Positions 55,136 to 64,000 of a stretch of DNA of 64,000 bases are shown piece after piece. The DNA is from Phaeobacter inhibens DSM 16374 (lineage in GTDB: Bacteria > Pseudomonadota > Alphaproteobacteria > Rhodobacterales > Rhodobacteraceae), in the NCBI RefSeq assembly GCF_000473105.1, contig NZ_KI421498.1:1240001-1304000 (forward strand). The letters run 5' to 3'. Below the pieces are notes generated by a model, which saw only the letters and a program-made list of their open reading frames with translations, was not told where the DNA came from and searched no databases. A program made the translations under genes and the position numbers. Within the stretch, counting starts at the first letter, position 1. The number at the start of each line of letters is the position of its first letter.

Positions 55136-57424
55136 ATGACCAAAAATCCGAAATCCGATACCCAAACCCTGCGCGACGCCGCATTGCATTACCACGCCTA
55201 TCCCAACCCCGGTAAGCTGGAGATCCGCGCGACCAAGCCGATGGCAAATGGCCGGGATCTGGCGCGCGCGTATTCCCCCGGTGTTGCCGAGGCTTGCTTG
55301 GAAATCAAATCCGATCCGGCCGACGCGGCAAAATACACCTCGCGCGGCAATCTGGTTGCGGTGGTCACCAATGGCACGGCGGTTCTGGGTCTGGGCAATA
55401 TCGGTGCGCTGGCCTCCAAACCCGTGATGGAGGGCAAGGCTGTCCTGTTCAAGAAATTCGCCAGTATCGACTGTTTCGATATTGAGGTGAACGAGAGCGA
55501 TCCGGAAAAACTCGCCGATATCGTCTGTTCGCTGGAACCGACCTTTGGCGCCATCAATCTCGAGGACATAAAGGCGCCGGATTGCTTCATCGTGGAGAAG
55601 ATCTGCCGCGAGCGGATGAACATCCCCGTTTTCCACGACGACCAGCACGGCACCGCGATTGTAGTGGGGGCTGCGGCCAAGAACGCGCTGCATGTCGCCG
55701 GAAAACGGTTCGAGGATATCAAGATTGTGTCCACCGGTGGTGGCGCTGCAGGGATTGCCTGCCTCAACATGCTGGTGAAACTGGGCGTGAGGCGTGAGAA
55801 CATCTGGCTCTGCGATCTGCATGGTCTGGTTTATGAGGGCCGCACCGAGGATATGAACCCGCATAAATCGGCCTTTGCACAGAAGACCGATCTGCGCACG
55901 CTGGACGATGTGATCGGTGGTGCCGATCTGTTCCTTGGTCTGTCTGGTCCCAATGTGCTGAAGCCGGAAATGGTCGCCAAGATGACCGACCGGCCGATCA
56001 TCTTCGCCCTCGCCAACCCCAACCCGGAAATCCTGCCGGATGTGGCTCGCGAGGTCTCGCCTGATGCGATCATCGCCACAGGCCGCAGCGATTTTCCCAA
56101 TCAGGTCAACAATGTCCTCTGCTTCCCGTTCATTTTCCGCGGGGCGTTGGATGTAGGCGCGACGGAGATCAACGACGAGATGCAGATCGCCTGCGTCGAG
56201 GGCATCGCCGAAATGGCGCGCATGACCACCTCTGCCGAAGCCGCCGCCGCCTATCAGGGGGAACAGCTGACCTTTGGCGCGGACTACCTCATCCCTAAAC
56301 CATTCGATCCGCGTCTTGTCGGGGTGGTATCGTCCGCCGTGGCCAAGGCCGCGATGGAGAGTGGCGTCGCACAGCGCCCTATAGACGATCTTGCAGCCTA
56401 TCGGGCGAAACTAAATCAGACCGTGTTCAAATCCGCTCTGTTGATGAAACCCGTATTTGAGGCTGCAAAGGCCGCAGCAAGGCGTATCGTCTTTACCGAG
56501 GGCGAGGATGAGCGCGTGTTGCGCACCGCCCAGGGCATTCTGGAAGAAACCACCGAAACCCCGATCCTCATCGGTCGCCCGGAGGTCATAGAAACCCGCT
56601 GCGAACGGCTGGGCCTGCGCATTCGTCCCGGTACCGATTTTCAGATCGTGAACCCAGAAAACGATCCGCGCTATTACGACTATTGGACCAGCTATCACCG
56701 CGTCATGCAGCGCGAAGGCGTGACACCCGATCTGGCCAAGGCGATCATGCGGACCAACACCACCGCAATTGGCGCCATCATGGTCCATCGCGGCGAGGCC
56801 GACAGCATGATCTGCGGTACCTTTGGTGAGTATCGCTGGCATATGAACTATGTGAACCAAGTCCTTGGCGGTGGCACCTATGAGCCTCACGGTGCGTTGT
56901 CGCTGGTGATCCTTGAAGACGGGCCCCTGTTCATCGGTGATACCCATGTGCGGATTGAACCCACCCCCGAACAGATTGCCCAGACCGTTATCGGTGCTGC
57001 GCGCCATGTCCGCCGTTTCGGTCTAGAGCCGAAAATTGCGCTTTGTTCGCAATCCCAGTTCGGCAACACCCGTTGCGATTCCGGTGCTCGCCTACGCGCG
57101 GCGATCGGCATCCTTGATGAGACCCCGCGTGATTTCATCTACGAAGGCGAGATGAACATCGACACCGCGCTGGACCCCGAACTGCGCGCCCGCATTTTCC
57201 CGAATTCACGGCTGGAGGGTGAAGCCAATGTGCTGATCTTTGCCCATGCCGATGCCGCCAGTGGCGTACGCAATATCCTGAAAATGCGCGCCGGCGGGCT
57301 GGAGGTCGGTCCAATCCTGATGGGTATGGGCAACCGGGCGCATATCGTCTCCCCGTCGATCACCGCGCGCGGGCTGCTGAACATGGCCGCAATCGCAGGG
57401 ACACCCGTCACCCATTACAGCTGA
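55136..57424 (+). CDS. maeB: NADP-dependent malic enzyme with phosphotransacetylase-like domain
   Basis: This 762-residue MaeB-type enzyme decarboxylates malate to pyruvate, producing NADPH. The malic enzyme half (residues 1 to about 430) has RDLARAYSPGVAEAC, the DDQHGTA metal site and VSTGGGAAGIACLN for NADP. The C-terminal half (about 440-750) resembles phosphate acetyltransferase (GGTYEPHGALSLVILEDGPLFIGDTHV) but serves regulation by acetyl-CoA. CTGGAG precedes the start. It supplies C3 units and reductant. Confidence 0.94.
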   Translation: MTKNPKSDTQTLRDAALHYHAYPNPGKLEIRATKPMANGRDLARAYSPGVAEACLEIKSDPADAAKYTSRGNLVAVVTNGTAVLGLGNIGALASKPVMEGKAVLFKKFASIDCFDIEVNESDPEKLADIVCSLEPTFGAINLEDIKAPDCFIVEKICRERMNIPVFHDDQHGTAIVVGAAAKNALHVAGKRFEDIKIVSTGGGAAGIACLNMLVKLGVRRENIWLCDLHGLVYEGRTEDMNPHKSAFAQKTDLRTLDDVIGGADLFLGLSGPNVLKPEMVAKMTDRPIIFALANPNPEILPDVAREVSPDAIIATGRSDFPNQVNNVLCFPFIFRGALDVGATEINDEMQIACVEGIAEMARMTTSAEAAAAYQGEQLTFGADYLIPKPFDPRLVGVVSSAVAKAAMESGVAQRPIDDLAAYRAKLNQTVFKSALLMKPVFEAAKAAARRIVFTEGEDERVLRTAQGILEETTETPILIGRPEVIETRCERLGLRIRPGTDFQIVNPENDPRYYDYWTSYHRVMQREGVTPDLAKAIMRTNTTAIGAIMVHRGEADSMICGTFGEYRWHMNYVNQVLGGGTYEPHGALSLVILEDGPLFIGDTHVRIEPTPEQIAQTVIGAARHVRRFGLEPKIALCSQSQFGNTRCDSGARLRAAIGILDETPRDFIYEGEMNIDTALDPELRARIFPNSRLEGEANVLIFAHADAASGVRNILKMRAGGLEVGPILMGMGNRAHIVSPSITARGLLNMAAIAGTPVTHYS

Positions 57425-57456
57425 CCCGTCACGGGAACCGTCACCAACGCCCCAGC

Positions 57457-57496
57457 GACCACAGGCAATCCGCATAGAATCAGCGCGCCTGTGGTC
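57457..57496 (+). terminator. Hairpin after maeB
   Basis: GACCACAGGC and GCCTGTGGTC form a perfect 10-bp stem with a 20-base loop, 33 bases after the maeB stop. There is no clear T run, so it is a probable but not certain terminator. Confidence 0.5.
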
Positions 57497-57537
57497 CTCA
57501 CTCCCCCGGCGACCTTGGCGAGTGCTTGCCGCGCAAC

Positions 57538-57626
57538 TTTGCAAACCTGCCACCATCTTGCTGTAAATTCCGCGAACAAGCCTTGTTTGCAAAACTTTGC
57601 AACATCATGTTGGCAAAAAATGCAAA
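57538..57626 (+). promoter_or_regulatory. Repeated TTTGCAAA boxes upstream of prpE (candidate ScfR/PccR-type operators)
   Basis: Octamers matching or nearly matching TTTGCAAA occur at 57538-57545, 57586-57593 and 57596-57603 (TTTGCAAC), with weaker copies at 57610-57617 (TTGGCAAA) and 57619-57626 (AATGCAAA). From memory, the short-chain fatty acyl-CoA regulators (ScfR family: PccR, MccR, RamB) bind TTTGCAAA-type sites and control propionate and acetate genes in Rhodobacter and relatives. The array sits 98-186 bases before prpE, so propionyl-CoA-responsive control is plausible. Confidence 0.6.
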
Positions 57627-57723
57627 TTTCTTGCGCCAATCTGACGCGACGTCGCGCAGCACGCTTGCCCGGTGGCGATCCATGCGCCTAACTCACTGCC
57701 AAGGATGAGTGAGGAGGAACCGC

Positions 57724-59613
57724 ATGTCGTATTCAGAGGTCTATGAAGGCTGGAAGGCCAATCCGGAACAATTCTGGATGGAGGCAGCTGAGGCGATCAG
57801 CTGGGACAGTGCGCCAACCAAGGCGCTGACCGACAAGGGGGACGGGCTCTATGAATGGTTCGCCGACGCGCGCGTAAACACCTGCTATAATGCCGTCGAC
57901 CGTCATGTTAAAGCAGGTCGGGGCGAGCAAACCGCGATCATCTATGACAGCCCGATCACCCACACCAAACGCGAAATCTCTTACGTCGAGCTACGGAACC
58001 GGGTCGCCACCCTCGCCGGCGCCTTGCGCGCCAAAGGTATCAAGAAGGGCGACCGCGTCATCATCTATATGCCAATGATCCCCGAGGCGCTGGAGGCAAT
58101 GCTGGCCTGCGCCCGTCTGGGGGCTGTACACTCTGTGGTCTTTGGTGGTTTTGCGGCCAATGAACTCGCCGTGCGCATTGATGACGCCACGCCCAAGGCG
58201 ATCATCGCCGCCTCCTGCGGGTTGGAGCCCGGTCGTACCGTACATTACAAACCACTTCTGGACGGCGCCATCGACCTTGCCACCCACAAGCCCGACTTCT
58301 GTGTGATTTTCCAGCGCGAACAGGAAGTCGCCGAATTGATCGAAGGCCGCGACGTCAATTGGCACGGCTTCCAATACGGTGTGGAACCAGCCGAATGTGT
58401 CCCGGTTGAGGGCAACCACCCCGCCTATATCCTCTATACCTCCGGCACCACTGGTCAGCCCAAGGGCGTGATCCGCCACACCGCCGGTCAGCTGGTGGCG
58501 CTGAACTGGACCATGAAGAACATCTACAATGTCGATCCCGGCGATGTGTTCTGGGCTGCCTCCGATGTGGGCTGGGTCGTGGGTCACAGCTACATTTGCT
58601 ACGGGCCGCTCATCCATGGCAACACCACCATCGTGTTTGAGGGCAAGCCCATCGGCACGCCGGATGCCGGCACGTTCTGGCGGGTGATTTCCGAGCATAA
58701 GGTCAAAAGTTTTTTCACCGCCCCCACCGCATTCAGGGCAGTAAAGCGGGAAGATCCCAAGGGCGAATTCGTCAAGAAATACGACCTCAGCTGCCTCAAA
58801 CAGGTCTATCTGGCTGGTGAGCGCGCGGACCCAGACACCATCACCTGGGCGCAAGAACAGCTGAAAGTTCCAGTGATTGACCACTGGTGGCAGACCGAGA
58901 CCGGCTGGTCGATTGCCGCGAACCCGCTGGGGATCGAGGAACTGCCGACAAAGCTCGGATCCCCCGCCGTGCCAATGCCCGGTTACACCGTTGATATCCT
59001 CGACGAAGGTGGTCACCCTGTTGCCCCGGGCGAGCTGGGCGCGATTGCTGTAAAATTGCCCCTGCCCCCCGGCACCTTGCCCACGCTGTGGAATGCCGAG
59101 GACCGCTTCAAGAAGAGTTATCTCACCACCTTCCCCGGCTATTACGAGACCGGCGATGCCGGCATGAAGGATGAGGACGGCTATCTCTACATCATGGCAC
59201 GCACTGATGACGTGATCAATGTTGCGGGCCACCGCCTGTCCACCGGCGCAATGGAGGAGGTTCTGGCAGGACATCCCGACGTGGCAGAATGCGCCGTTAT
59301 CGGTGTCAGCGACAGCCTTAAGGGGCAGGCCCCTGTTGGCTTCCTCTGCCTCAATGCCGGTTGCGACACCCCACATGAGGATGTGGTTGCCCAGGTGGTC
59401 AAACTGGTGCGCGAGAAAATCGGACCCGTCGCGGCCTTTAAACTGGCCTGCGTTGTGGACCGACTGCCGAAAACCCGCTCTGGCAAGATCCTGCGGGGCA
59501 CCATGGTGAACATTGCCGATGGCACCGATTGGAAGATGCCCGCAACCATCGATGATCCGGCCATTCTGGATGAGATCACCACGGCATTGCAGGGGCTTGG
59601 CTACGCGAAGTAG
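57724..59613 (+). CDS. prpE: Propionyl-CoA synthetase
   Basis: PrpE activates propionate to propionyl-CoA via an adenylate. The 629-residue protein has the ANL motifs YTSGTTGQPKGVIRH, HWWQTETGWS, TGDAG and the regulated C-terminal Lys in KTRSGKILRG. The long N-terminal part resembles acetyl-CoA synthetase. ATG 57724 follows GAGGAGG. The upstream TTTGCAAA array suggests control by propionyl-CoA status. Confidence 0.93.
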   Translation: MSYSEVYEGWKANPEQFWMEAAEAISWDSAPTKALTDKGDGLYEWFADARVNTCYNAVDRHVKAGRGEQTAIIYDSPITHTKREISYVELRNRVATLAGALRAKGIKKGDRVIIYMPMIPEALEAMLACARLGAVHSVVFGGFAANELAVRIDDATPKAIIAASCGLEPGRTVHYKPLLDGAIDLATHKPDFCVIFQREQEVAELIEGRDVNWHGFQYGVEPAECVPVEGNHPAYILYTSGTTGQPKGVIRHTAGQLVALNWTMKNIYNVDPGDVFWAASDVGWVVGHSYICYGPLIHGNTTIVFEGKPIGTPDAGTFWRVISEHKVKSFFTAPTAFRAVKREDPKGEFVKKYDLSCLKQVYLAGERADPDTITWAQEQLKVPVIDHWWQTETGWSIAANPLGIEELPTKLGSPAVPMPGYTVDILDEGGHPVAPGELGAIAVKLPLPPGTLPTLWNAEDRFKKSYLTTFPGYYETGDAGMKDEDGYLYIMARTDDVINVAGHRLSTGAMEEVLAGHPDVAECAVIGVSDSLKGQAPVGFLCLNAGCDTPHEDVVAQVVKLVREKIGPVAAFKLACVVDRLPKTRSGKILRGTMVNIADGTDWKMPATIDDPAILDEITTALQGLGYAK

Positions 59614-59663
59614 CGCGCATCCCGCCGCGCTAGGCGCCACCTTTGTTCTGATACCGAACAACT

Positions 59664-59689
59664 GCCGGAAACCTTAACAGGTTTTCGGC
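59664..59689 (+). terminator. Rho-independent terminator after prpE
   Basis: GCCGGAAACC and GGTTTTCGGC form a 10-bp stem with one G-T pair and a six-base loop, followed by CTTTTG. It lies 51 bases after the prpE stop. Confidence 0.85.
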
Positions 59690-59757
59690 CTTTTGCCGTG
59701 CGGTTTCCCTTGCAACTCAGATGCCCCCGCCTACCCTGCCAGCAAGGAGGCATCTAT

Positions 59758-61200
59758 ATGACACAGAGCGACATCTGGCGATTGAGCGCAACAGAGCTTA
59801 GCCGACGTACCACAGCGGGCGACCTTACAGCGGAGGCGGCGGTCGCAGCCTCGCTCACCCGAATGACTGCGGTGAACCCCGATCTGAATGCGGTGGTTGA
59901 GGATCTGAGCAGCGAAGCCCTTGGTCGCGCGCAACAGCTGGACAAAGCACGCGCAAGCGGCGCGCCCTGTGGCCCGCTGCACGGCGTCCCTGTCACGATC
60001 AAGATCAACGTCGATCAGGCAGGTCATGCGACCTCCAATGGGGTCAGCGCGCTGAAGGATCTGATCGCAGCGGACGATGCCCCCGTGGTGAAGAACCTGC
60101 AGGACGCAGGCGCAGTGGTGATCGGGCGCACCAACACACCTGAATTTTCCTTCCGCGCCGATACCGACAATCCGCTGCATGGCCGCACACATAACCCCTG
60201 GGGGCGCCATATCTCGCCCGGCGGCTCCTCAGGTGGGGCCGGAGCTGCTGTGATGGCCGGAATTGGCGCCCTGGCCCATGGCAATGATATCGGCGGCTCG
60301 CTGCGCTTCCCGGCCGCCGCCAATGGTGCAGTAACAGTAAAACCCGGCCTTGGCCGTGTGCCCGCCTGGAACCCAAGCCAATCAGCGGAACGGGGCATTC
60401 TCGCGCAGAACATGTCTGTTCAGGGGCTGCTCACCCGAACGGCTCAGGATTTGCATCTGTCCATGCCCAGCCTGATTGCGCCAGATCCACGCGATCCGTT
60501 CCATGTGCCTTTGCCTTGGCATGGTGCATCGCCGGACGGCCCGATCCGCGTAGCCTTTTCCAAGGAGACCTACGGCTATGATCTGCACCCGGAAGTCGAC
60601 GCCGCGCTGGAGGATGCGCGCGCGGCGTTGAGTGATGCGGGATACCTGGTTGAGGAAACGGTGCTGCCGGATGTCTTTGACGCGGGCCGCACCGGCTATC
60701 GCGCCCTGATGGGGGAGGTCTATGCCCTGATGAAGGGCGACGTTGACGCAGCTGGTTCACAGACCGTTCGCGATATTTTTGCGGTGTATTTTGAGGAGTT
60801 CCCGCCTTTCGCCGGGGTGGAACTCTTGCAGATGATGGCCAAGCGCACACAGTACGCGCGGGACTGGTCACTGTTCATGCAGCGCTATCCGCTGGTGCTG
60901 ACCCCTTTCCTGCCGCAGCCCTTCTTCAGACCGGATCGCGACACCGAAGGTGCTGCGGGTGTTCATGAGGTGCTGGGCTGCGCGGTCTATTCCTATGCGA
61001 TGAATTTTCTGGGCCTGCCCGCCGCCTCGGTACCAAGCCGCCTTGCCGAGTTGCCATCCGGGCCGCAACCGATCAATGTCCAGATCGCAGCCCCCCGGTG
61101 GCGCGAGGACATGGCAGTGGACGCCTGTCTCGCAATCGAGGATCGGATTGGCCGCATGTGCGACCAGCTGTGGCAACGAATGTCGATTGCAAACGGGTGA
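59758..61200 (+). CDS. Amidase (amidase signature family)
   Basis: This 480-residue amidase signature enzyme has a Ser-cisSer-Lys triad: Lys82 in VTIKINVDQ, the cis-Ser157 in PGGSSGGAGAAV and the nucleophile Ser181 in NDIGGSLRFPA, spaced as in peptide amidase. The substrate is unknown (aliphatic or aryl amide, or carbamate-like). AAGGAGG precedes ATG 59758. It lies 144 bases after prpE and is separated from it by a terminator. Confidence 0.92.
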   Translation: MTQSDIWRLSATELSRRTTAGDLTAEAAVAASLTRMTAVNPDLNAVVEDLSSEALGRAQQLDKARASGAPCGPLHGVPVTIKINVDQAGHATSNGVSALKDLIAADDAPVVKNLQDAGAVVIGRTNTPEFSFRADTDNPLHGRTHNPWGRHISPGGSSGGAGAAVMAGIGALAHGNDIGGSLRFPAAANGAVTVKPGLGRVPAWNPSQSAERGILAQNMSVQGLLTRTAQDLHLSMPSLIAPDPRDPFHVPLPWHGASPDGPIRVAFSKETYGYDLHPEVDAALEDARAALSDAGYLVEETVLPDVFDAGRTGYRALMGEVYALMKGDVDAAGSQTVRDIFAVYFEEFPPFAGVELLQMMAKRTQYARDWSLFMQRYPLVLTPFLPQPFFRPDRDTEGAAGVHEVLGCAVYSYAMNFLGLPAASVPSRLAELPSGPQPINVQIAAPRWREDMAVDACLAIEDRIGRMCDQLWQRMSIANG

Positions 61201-61559
61201 CATAAAGAAATCCGGGGCTCGGTATGCGCCGACCCCCGGATATTCCGATACCACCGGATACTCGTTCACGAAAATCATCACACGAAGGATGCGGGACCAT
61301 CGCCCCGGCGTTTCCCGCCTTCGAGGACCCAAACGCGCGCAGATGAAGATCACCGCACAGTCCGGCAAACGCAAAAGTTTAGGTGCTTAAATAAGGGGCC
61401 GATGGCCATCCCGGTAGATCGCTGCGTCCCTTAGTGGGATCGCTATGCCCTTTGGCTGTCACCGCTGGCATCGGCCTATTGTAGAGTTCGATTATCGCAC
61501 AAAATAGCGAGTTTTGCATTCACAAACACGTGATACAACCTATGAGGCATCACTCTATC
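61201..61559. other. 359-base gap without genes, with a hairpin and a foldable RNA-like element
   Basis: After the amidase stop, CCGGGGCTCGG (61212-61222) and CCGACCCCCGG (61229-61239) form an 11-bp stem with one mismatch and the loop TATGCG, possibly a terminator. Further on, 61397-61476 can form a closed branched fold described separately. I see no convincing open reading frame or tRNA. Confidence 0.5.
61397..61476. ncRNA. Candidate structured RNA element between the amidase and nadK genes
   Basis: GGCCGATG(G)CCA at 61397-61408 and TGGCATCGGCC at 61466-61476 pair over 11 bases with one bulged G, closing a loop of 57 bases. That loop holds an inner hairpin, GCGTCCC and GGGATCGC (61424-61443, one bulge). 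The strand is undecided: either a short RNA on its own or the 3' structure of the nadK transcript, which ends on the minus side. It matches no RNA family I recognise, so it may be no more than a compound terminator. Confidence 0.3.
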
Positions 61560-62321
61560 TCAGGTGAACTGCTCGGATATCAGCCGTTCTTCGAGCCCAT
61601 GGCCGGGATCGAACAGGATCTTGTGGCGGATCTTGGTTTGGGTTGCGATTTCCACCCAATGAATATTGGCAAAGGAGACAGAATCCGCATCAGCCATCAC
61701 CGGTCGCTTCTCCGGCTCCAGTACGTCAAACCGCACGATTGCATTGCTGGGCAGCAACGCCCCACGCCAGCGGCGCGGGCGGAACGCTGCAATAGCGGTC
61801 AGGGCCAGTACATCGGATCCGATCGGCAGGATCGGACCATGGGCGGAATAGTTGTAGGCGGTGGACCCCGCAGGCGTTGAGACCAGCGCCCCATCACAGA
61901 CCAGTTCCGCCATGCGTTGCCGCCCGTCGACGGAGATTTTCAGCTTCGCCGCCTGCGGTCCCGCCCGCAGCAGGGATACCTCGTTGATCGCCAGCGCCCG
62001 ATGCGATCGCCCCTCGCCATCCATGGCAACCATCGACAGAGGGTTGATGATTTCCTCCTCAGCAGCCTGCAGCCGCGCCAGCAACCCGCTTGCACTATAT
62101 TCATTCATCAGAAAGCCGATGGTCCCACGATTCATGCCGTAGACCGGCGCGGGCAAATCAATCGTTTCATGCAATGTATCCAGCATGAAGCCATCGCCCC
62201 CCAAGGCGACGATCACATCCGCCTCTTCCCTGGGCACATTGCCGTATCGTCTCACCATTTCGGTTTGTGCTGACTGCGCCACCGGAGCCCGGCTGGCCAG
62301 AAAGGCGATTCTCATGGTCAT
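61560..62321 (-). CDS. nadK: NAD kinase
   Basis: NadK phosphorylates NAD to NADP with ATP or polyphosphate. This 253-residue protein has the signature [11 protein letters not shown] near residue 40, [10 protein letters not shown], and the [15 protein letters not shown] substrate motif. An ATG at 62321 or 62315 starts the protein; both lie at the end of a GGAA-containing stretch. It is divergent from glyA across a 170-base spacer. Confidence 0.94.
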   Translation of the reverse strand: MTMRIAFLASRAPVAQSAQTEMVRRYGNVPREEADVIVALGGDGFMLDTLHETIDLPAPVYGMNRGTIGFLMNEYSASGLLARLQAAEEEIINPLSMVAMDGEGRSHRALAINEVSLLRAGPQAAKLKISVDGRQRMAELVCDGALVSTPAGSTAYNYSAHGPILPIGSDVLALTAIAAFRPRRWRGALLPSNAIVRFDVLEPEKRPVMADADSVSFANIHWVEIATQTKIRHKILFDPGHGLEERLISEQFT

Positions 62322-62491
62322 CAAATCTGTTTCCGGTGTTACGCAATTCGTTCCGAAACAATCACAGCTTTCCCAAGATTGCCAGTCTTGCCGCTCTCAG
62401 CGAGGAATTCGTCGTATTCCGGGCTTTCAGGGCTGCGATGTTTCCGATAGGAAATCTCTCAAATGGAACGCCAACTCATGGAGCCAGCATC

Positions 62492-63790
62492 ATGACCGTG
62501 ACCACCTCCCGCGACCCCGGTTTTTTCACCCAATCCCTCGCCGAGCGCGATCCGGAGCTGTACGGCTCTATCACGGATGAGCTCGGTCGTCAGCGCGACG
62601 AGATCGAGTTGATCGCATCGGAAAACATCGTCTCCGCCGCCGTGATGGAAGCGCAGGGCACTGTTCTGACCAACAAATACGCCGAAGGCTACCCGGGCCG
62701 TCGCTACTATGGCGGCTGCCAATACGTTGATGTTGCTGAGAACCTCGCCATTGACCGCGCCAAACAACTGTTTGGCTGTGAGTTCGCCAACGTGCAGCCC
62801 AACTCCGGCTCGCAGGCGAACCAAGGTGTGTTCCAGGCGTTGATCCAGCCCGGCGACACCATCCTCGGCATGGATCTGGCCTCCGGCGGTCACCTCACTC
62901 ACGGTGCGCGCCCCAACCAGTCCGGCAAATGGTTCAACGCGGTTCACTACGGTGTGCGTGAAGAAGACTGCCTGATTGACTATGATCAGGTCGAGGCCCT
63001 CGCGGTTGAGCATCAGCCCAAGCTGATCATCGCCGGTGGCTCCGCCATTCCGCGCGTCATCGACTTTGCCCGCTTCCGCGAAATCGCCGATAAGGTAGGC
63101 GCCTATCTGCATGTCGACATGGCGCATTTCGCCGGTCTGGTCGCTGCGGGTGAGCACCCCTCGCCCTTCCCGCATGCCCATGTTGCCACCACCACCACGC
63201 ATAAAACTCTGCGCGGTCCGCGCGGCGGCATGATCCTGACCAATGATGCCGATATCGCAAAGAAAGTGAACTCCGCGATCTTCCCCGGTATCCAGGGTGG
63301 CCCGTTGATGCATGTGATTGCAGCCAAGGCCGTCGCTTTCGGTGAAGCACTGCGTCCTGAGTTCAAAGACTACCAGAAGCAGGTGCGCGCCAATGCCGTG
63401 GCACTCTCGGATCAGCTGATCAAGGGCGGTCTCGACATCGTCACCGGTGGCACCGACACCCATGTAATGCTGGTCGATCTGCGCCCCAAAGGCGTGACCG
63501 GCAATATCGTGGACAAGGCTCTGGGCCGCGCCCATATCACCACCAACAAGAACGGCATCCCGTTCGACCCGGAAAAGCCGACCGTTACCTCGGGCATCCG
63601 TCTGGGCACCCCCGCAGGCACCACCCGTGGCTTTGGCGAAGCTGAATTCCGCGAAATCGCGGATCTGATCATCGAAGTTGTCGACGGTCTGGCCGCCAAT
63701 GGCGAAGACGGTAATGCCACTGTTGAGGCATCTGTGCGCGAGAAAGTGGCCGCCCTCTGCGCCCGCTTCCCGCTCTACCCGAACCACTAA
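62492..63790 (+). CDS. glyA: Serine hydroxymethyltransferase
   Basis: GlyA interconverts serine and glycine while loading tetrahydrofolate with a one-carbon unit. The 432-residue PLP enzyme has the family start [24 protein letters not shown], the GGHLTHG site, and the PLP lysine (about Lys238) in [16 protein letters not shown] 62492 gives the normal length; an in-frame extension overlapping nadK is unlikely. A strong terminator follows. Confidence 0.96.
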   Translation: MTVTTSRDPGFFTQSLAERDPELYGSITDELGRQRDEIELIASENIVSAAVMEAQGTVLTNKYAEGYPGRRYYGGCQYVDVAENLAIDRAKQLFGCEFANVQPNSGSQANQGVFQALIQPGDTILGMDLASGGHLTHGARPNQSGKWFNAVHYGVREEDCLIDYDQVEALAVEHQPKLIIAGGSAIPRVIDFARFREIADKVGAYLHVDMAHFAGLVAAGEHPSPFPHAHVATTTTHKTLRGPRGGMILTNDADIAKKVNSAIFPGIQGGPLMHVIAAKAVAFGEALRPEFKDYQKQVRANAVALSDQLIKGGLDIVTGGTDTHVMLVDLRPKGVTGNIVDKALGRAHITTNKNGIPFDPEKPTVTSGIRLGTPAGTTRGFGEAEFREIADLIIEVVDGLAANGEDGNATVEASVREKVAALCARFPLYPNH

Positions 63791-63808
63791 GCCAGTCGGT
63801 CAAAACAA

Positions 63809-63843
63809 AAAACCGCCGCGTGCTTATCGCACGCGGCGGTTTT
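63809..63843 (+). terminator. Rho-independent terminator after glyA
   Basis: AAAACCGCCGCGTGC and its complement form a perfect 15-bp stem with the loop TTATC, followed by a C-TTTT tail. Leftward it could also end the short gene that converges from the right. Confidence 0.93.
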
Positions 63844-63869
63844 CTTTTGTGCGATCCGGATCTACCAGA

Positions 63870-64000
63870 TCAGAGCGGCTTGGTCTCAGCCAGCGCCTCT
63901 TCCAGCATTTTCTCATTGCGCGCTTCTTCGATACGACGGATGCGATCTTCGCTGGAACGGATGTCAAAGCGGTATTTCACAACGTTGATCAGGCTCAGTG
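63870..64000 (-). CDS. C-terminal part of a short protein of unknown function
   Basis: A minus-strand frame enters from the right edge and ends at a TGA at 63870-63872, giving 42 residues with a hydrophobic/basic beginning (LSLINVVKYRFDIRS) followed by a charged helix (EDRIRRIEEARNEKMLEEALAETKPL). The codon use and the strong terminator shared with glyA support a real gene. I do not recognise the family; the start lies outside the window. Confidence 0.6.
   Translation of the reverse strand, partial: LSLINVVKYRFDIRSSEDRIRRIEEARNEKMLEEALAETKPL

Noticed and set aside
57991-59661. A 556-codon minus-strand open frame opposite prpE
   Set aside because: The product is low in recognisable motifs and lies antisense to an intact, well-conserved propionyl-CoA synthetase.
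1-64000. CRISPR arrays, insertion sequences, prophage, tRNA or rRNA genes
   Set aside because: I looked for direct-repeat arrays, transposase or integrase motifs and tRNA-like folds and found none that I could support.

Overview
The window looks like a chromosomal segment of a marine Roseobacter-group alphaproteobacterium (Rhodobacterales; Phaeobacter, Ruegeria or a close relative). The evidence is a complete-looking front half of a Sox thiosulfate-oxidation locus in the Paracoccus/Roseobacter arrangement, moderately high GC, abundant acyl-CoA metabolism, an Mrp antiporter, osmoregulated periplasmic glucan genes, and several families typical of Rhodobacteraceae (Hint-domain protein, DUF302, DUF952, DUF1992, sulfotransferase). 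I see no rRNA, tRNA, CRISPR array, transposase, integrase or prophage genes. The segment reads as ordinary core chromosome with a few unusual genes.

Region by region. 1-6.7 kb: sox locus, with soxV(ccdA)-W-X-Y-Z-A-B leftwards and soxS-soxR-soxT-like rightwards. The two intergenic spacers carry candidate SoxR operators. 6.8-10.3 kb: a secreted DUF302 protein, then a thiamine-diphosphate enzyme translationally coupled to a family III CoA-transferase; the substrate is unknown. 10.6-16.7 kb: a TPR (TTC38-like) protein followed closely by opgC-opgG-opgH for periplasmic glucan synthesis, closed by a strong terminator. 16.8-18.3 kb: a secreted PHB-depolymerase-like esterase and a Tat-exported rhodanese. 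18.5-24.4 kb: mrpA(B)-C-D-E-F-G, a Na+/H+ antiporter operon. 24.5-27.8 kb: selenium module, an oxidoreductase-SelD fusion converging on the tRNA 2-selenouridine synthase gene. 28-34.8 kb: MarR regulator, DUF1992, secreted 5'-nucleotidase, DUF952-pyrD-arsC, and a thioesterase-thioesterase-MATE operon.

34.9-43.8 kb: two paralogous MerR regulators followed by a fatty-acid beta-oxidation cluster (two acyl-CoA dehydrogenases, GST, thiolase, FadB-type multifunctional protein). 44-49.8 kb: Hint-domain protein, sulfotransferase, acyl-CoA ligase, a degenerate M48-like membrane protein, and a SPOR-domain protein. 50-55 kb: nucleoside salvage (cdd-deoA-deoB-upp) plus a VOC-bicupin fusion protein. 55.1-61.2 kb: maeB, prpE preceded by repeated TTTGCAAA boxes, and an amidase. 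61.2-64 kb: a gene-free stretch with a foldable RNA-like element, then nadK, glyA, and the 3' end of a short gene.

How it fits together: thiosulfate oxidation in the periplasm supplies electrons, with SoxS/SoxV/SoxW handling reductant and SoxR sensing sulfane sulfur. The acyl-CoA ligase, dehydrogenases, hydratase/dehydrogenase and thiolase could form a complete beta-oxidation route. PrpE and MaeB feed propionyl-CoA and C4 intermediates into central metabolism. Nothing here is clearly a wholly new system. The best candidates for a second look are the TPP enzyme/CoA-transferase pair beside sox, the inactive-looking M48 and Hint proteins, the VOC-bicupin protein, the TTTGCAAA operator array, and the structured element at 61.4 kb.
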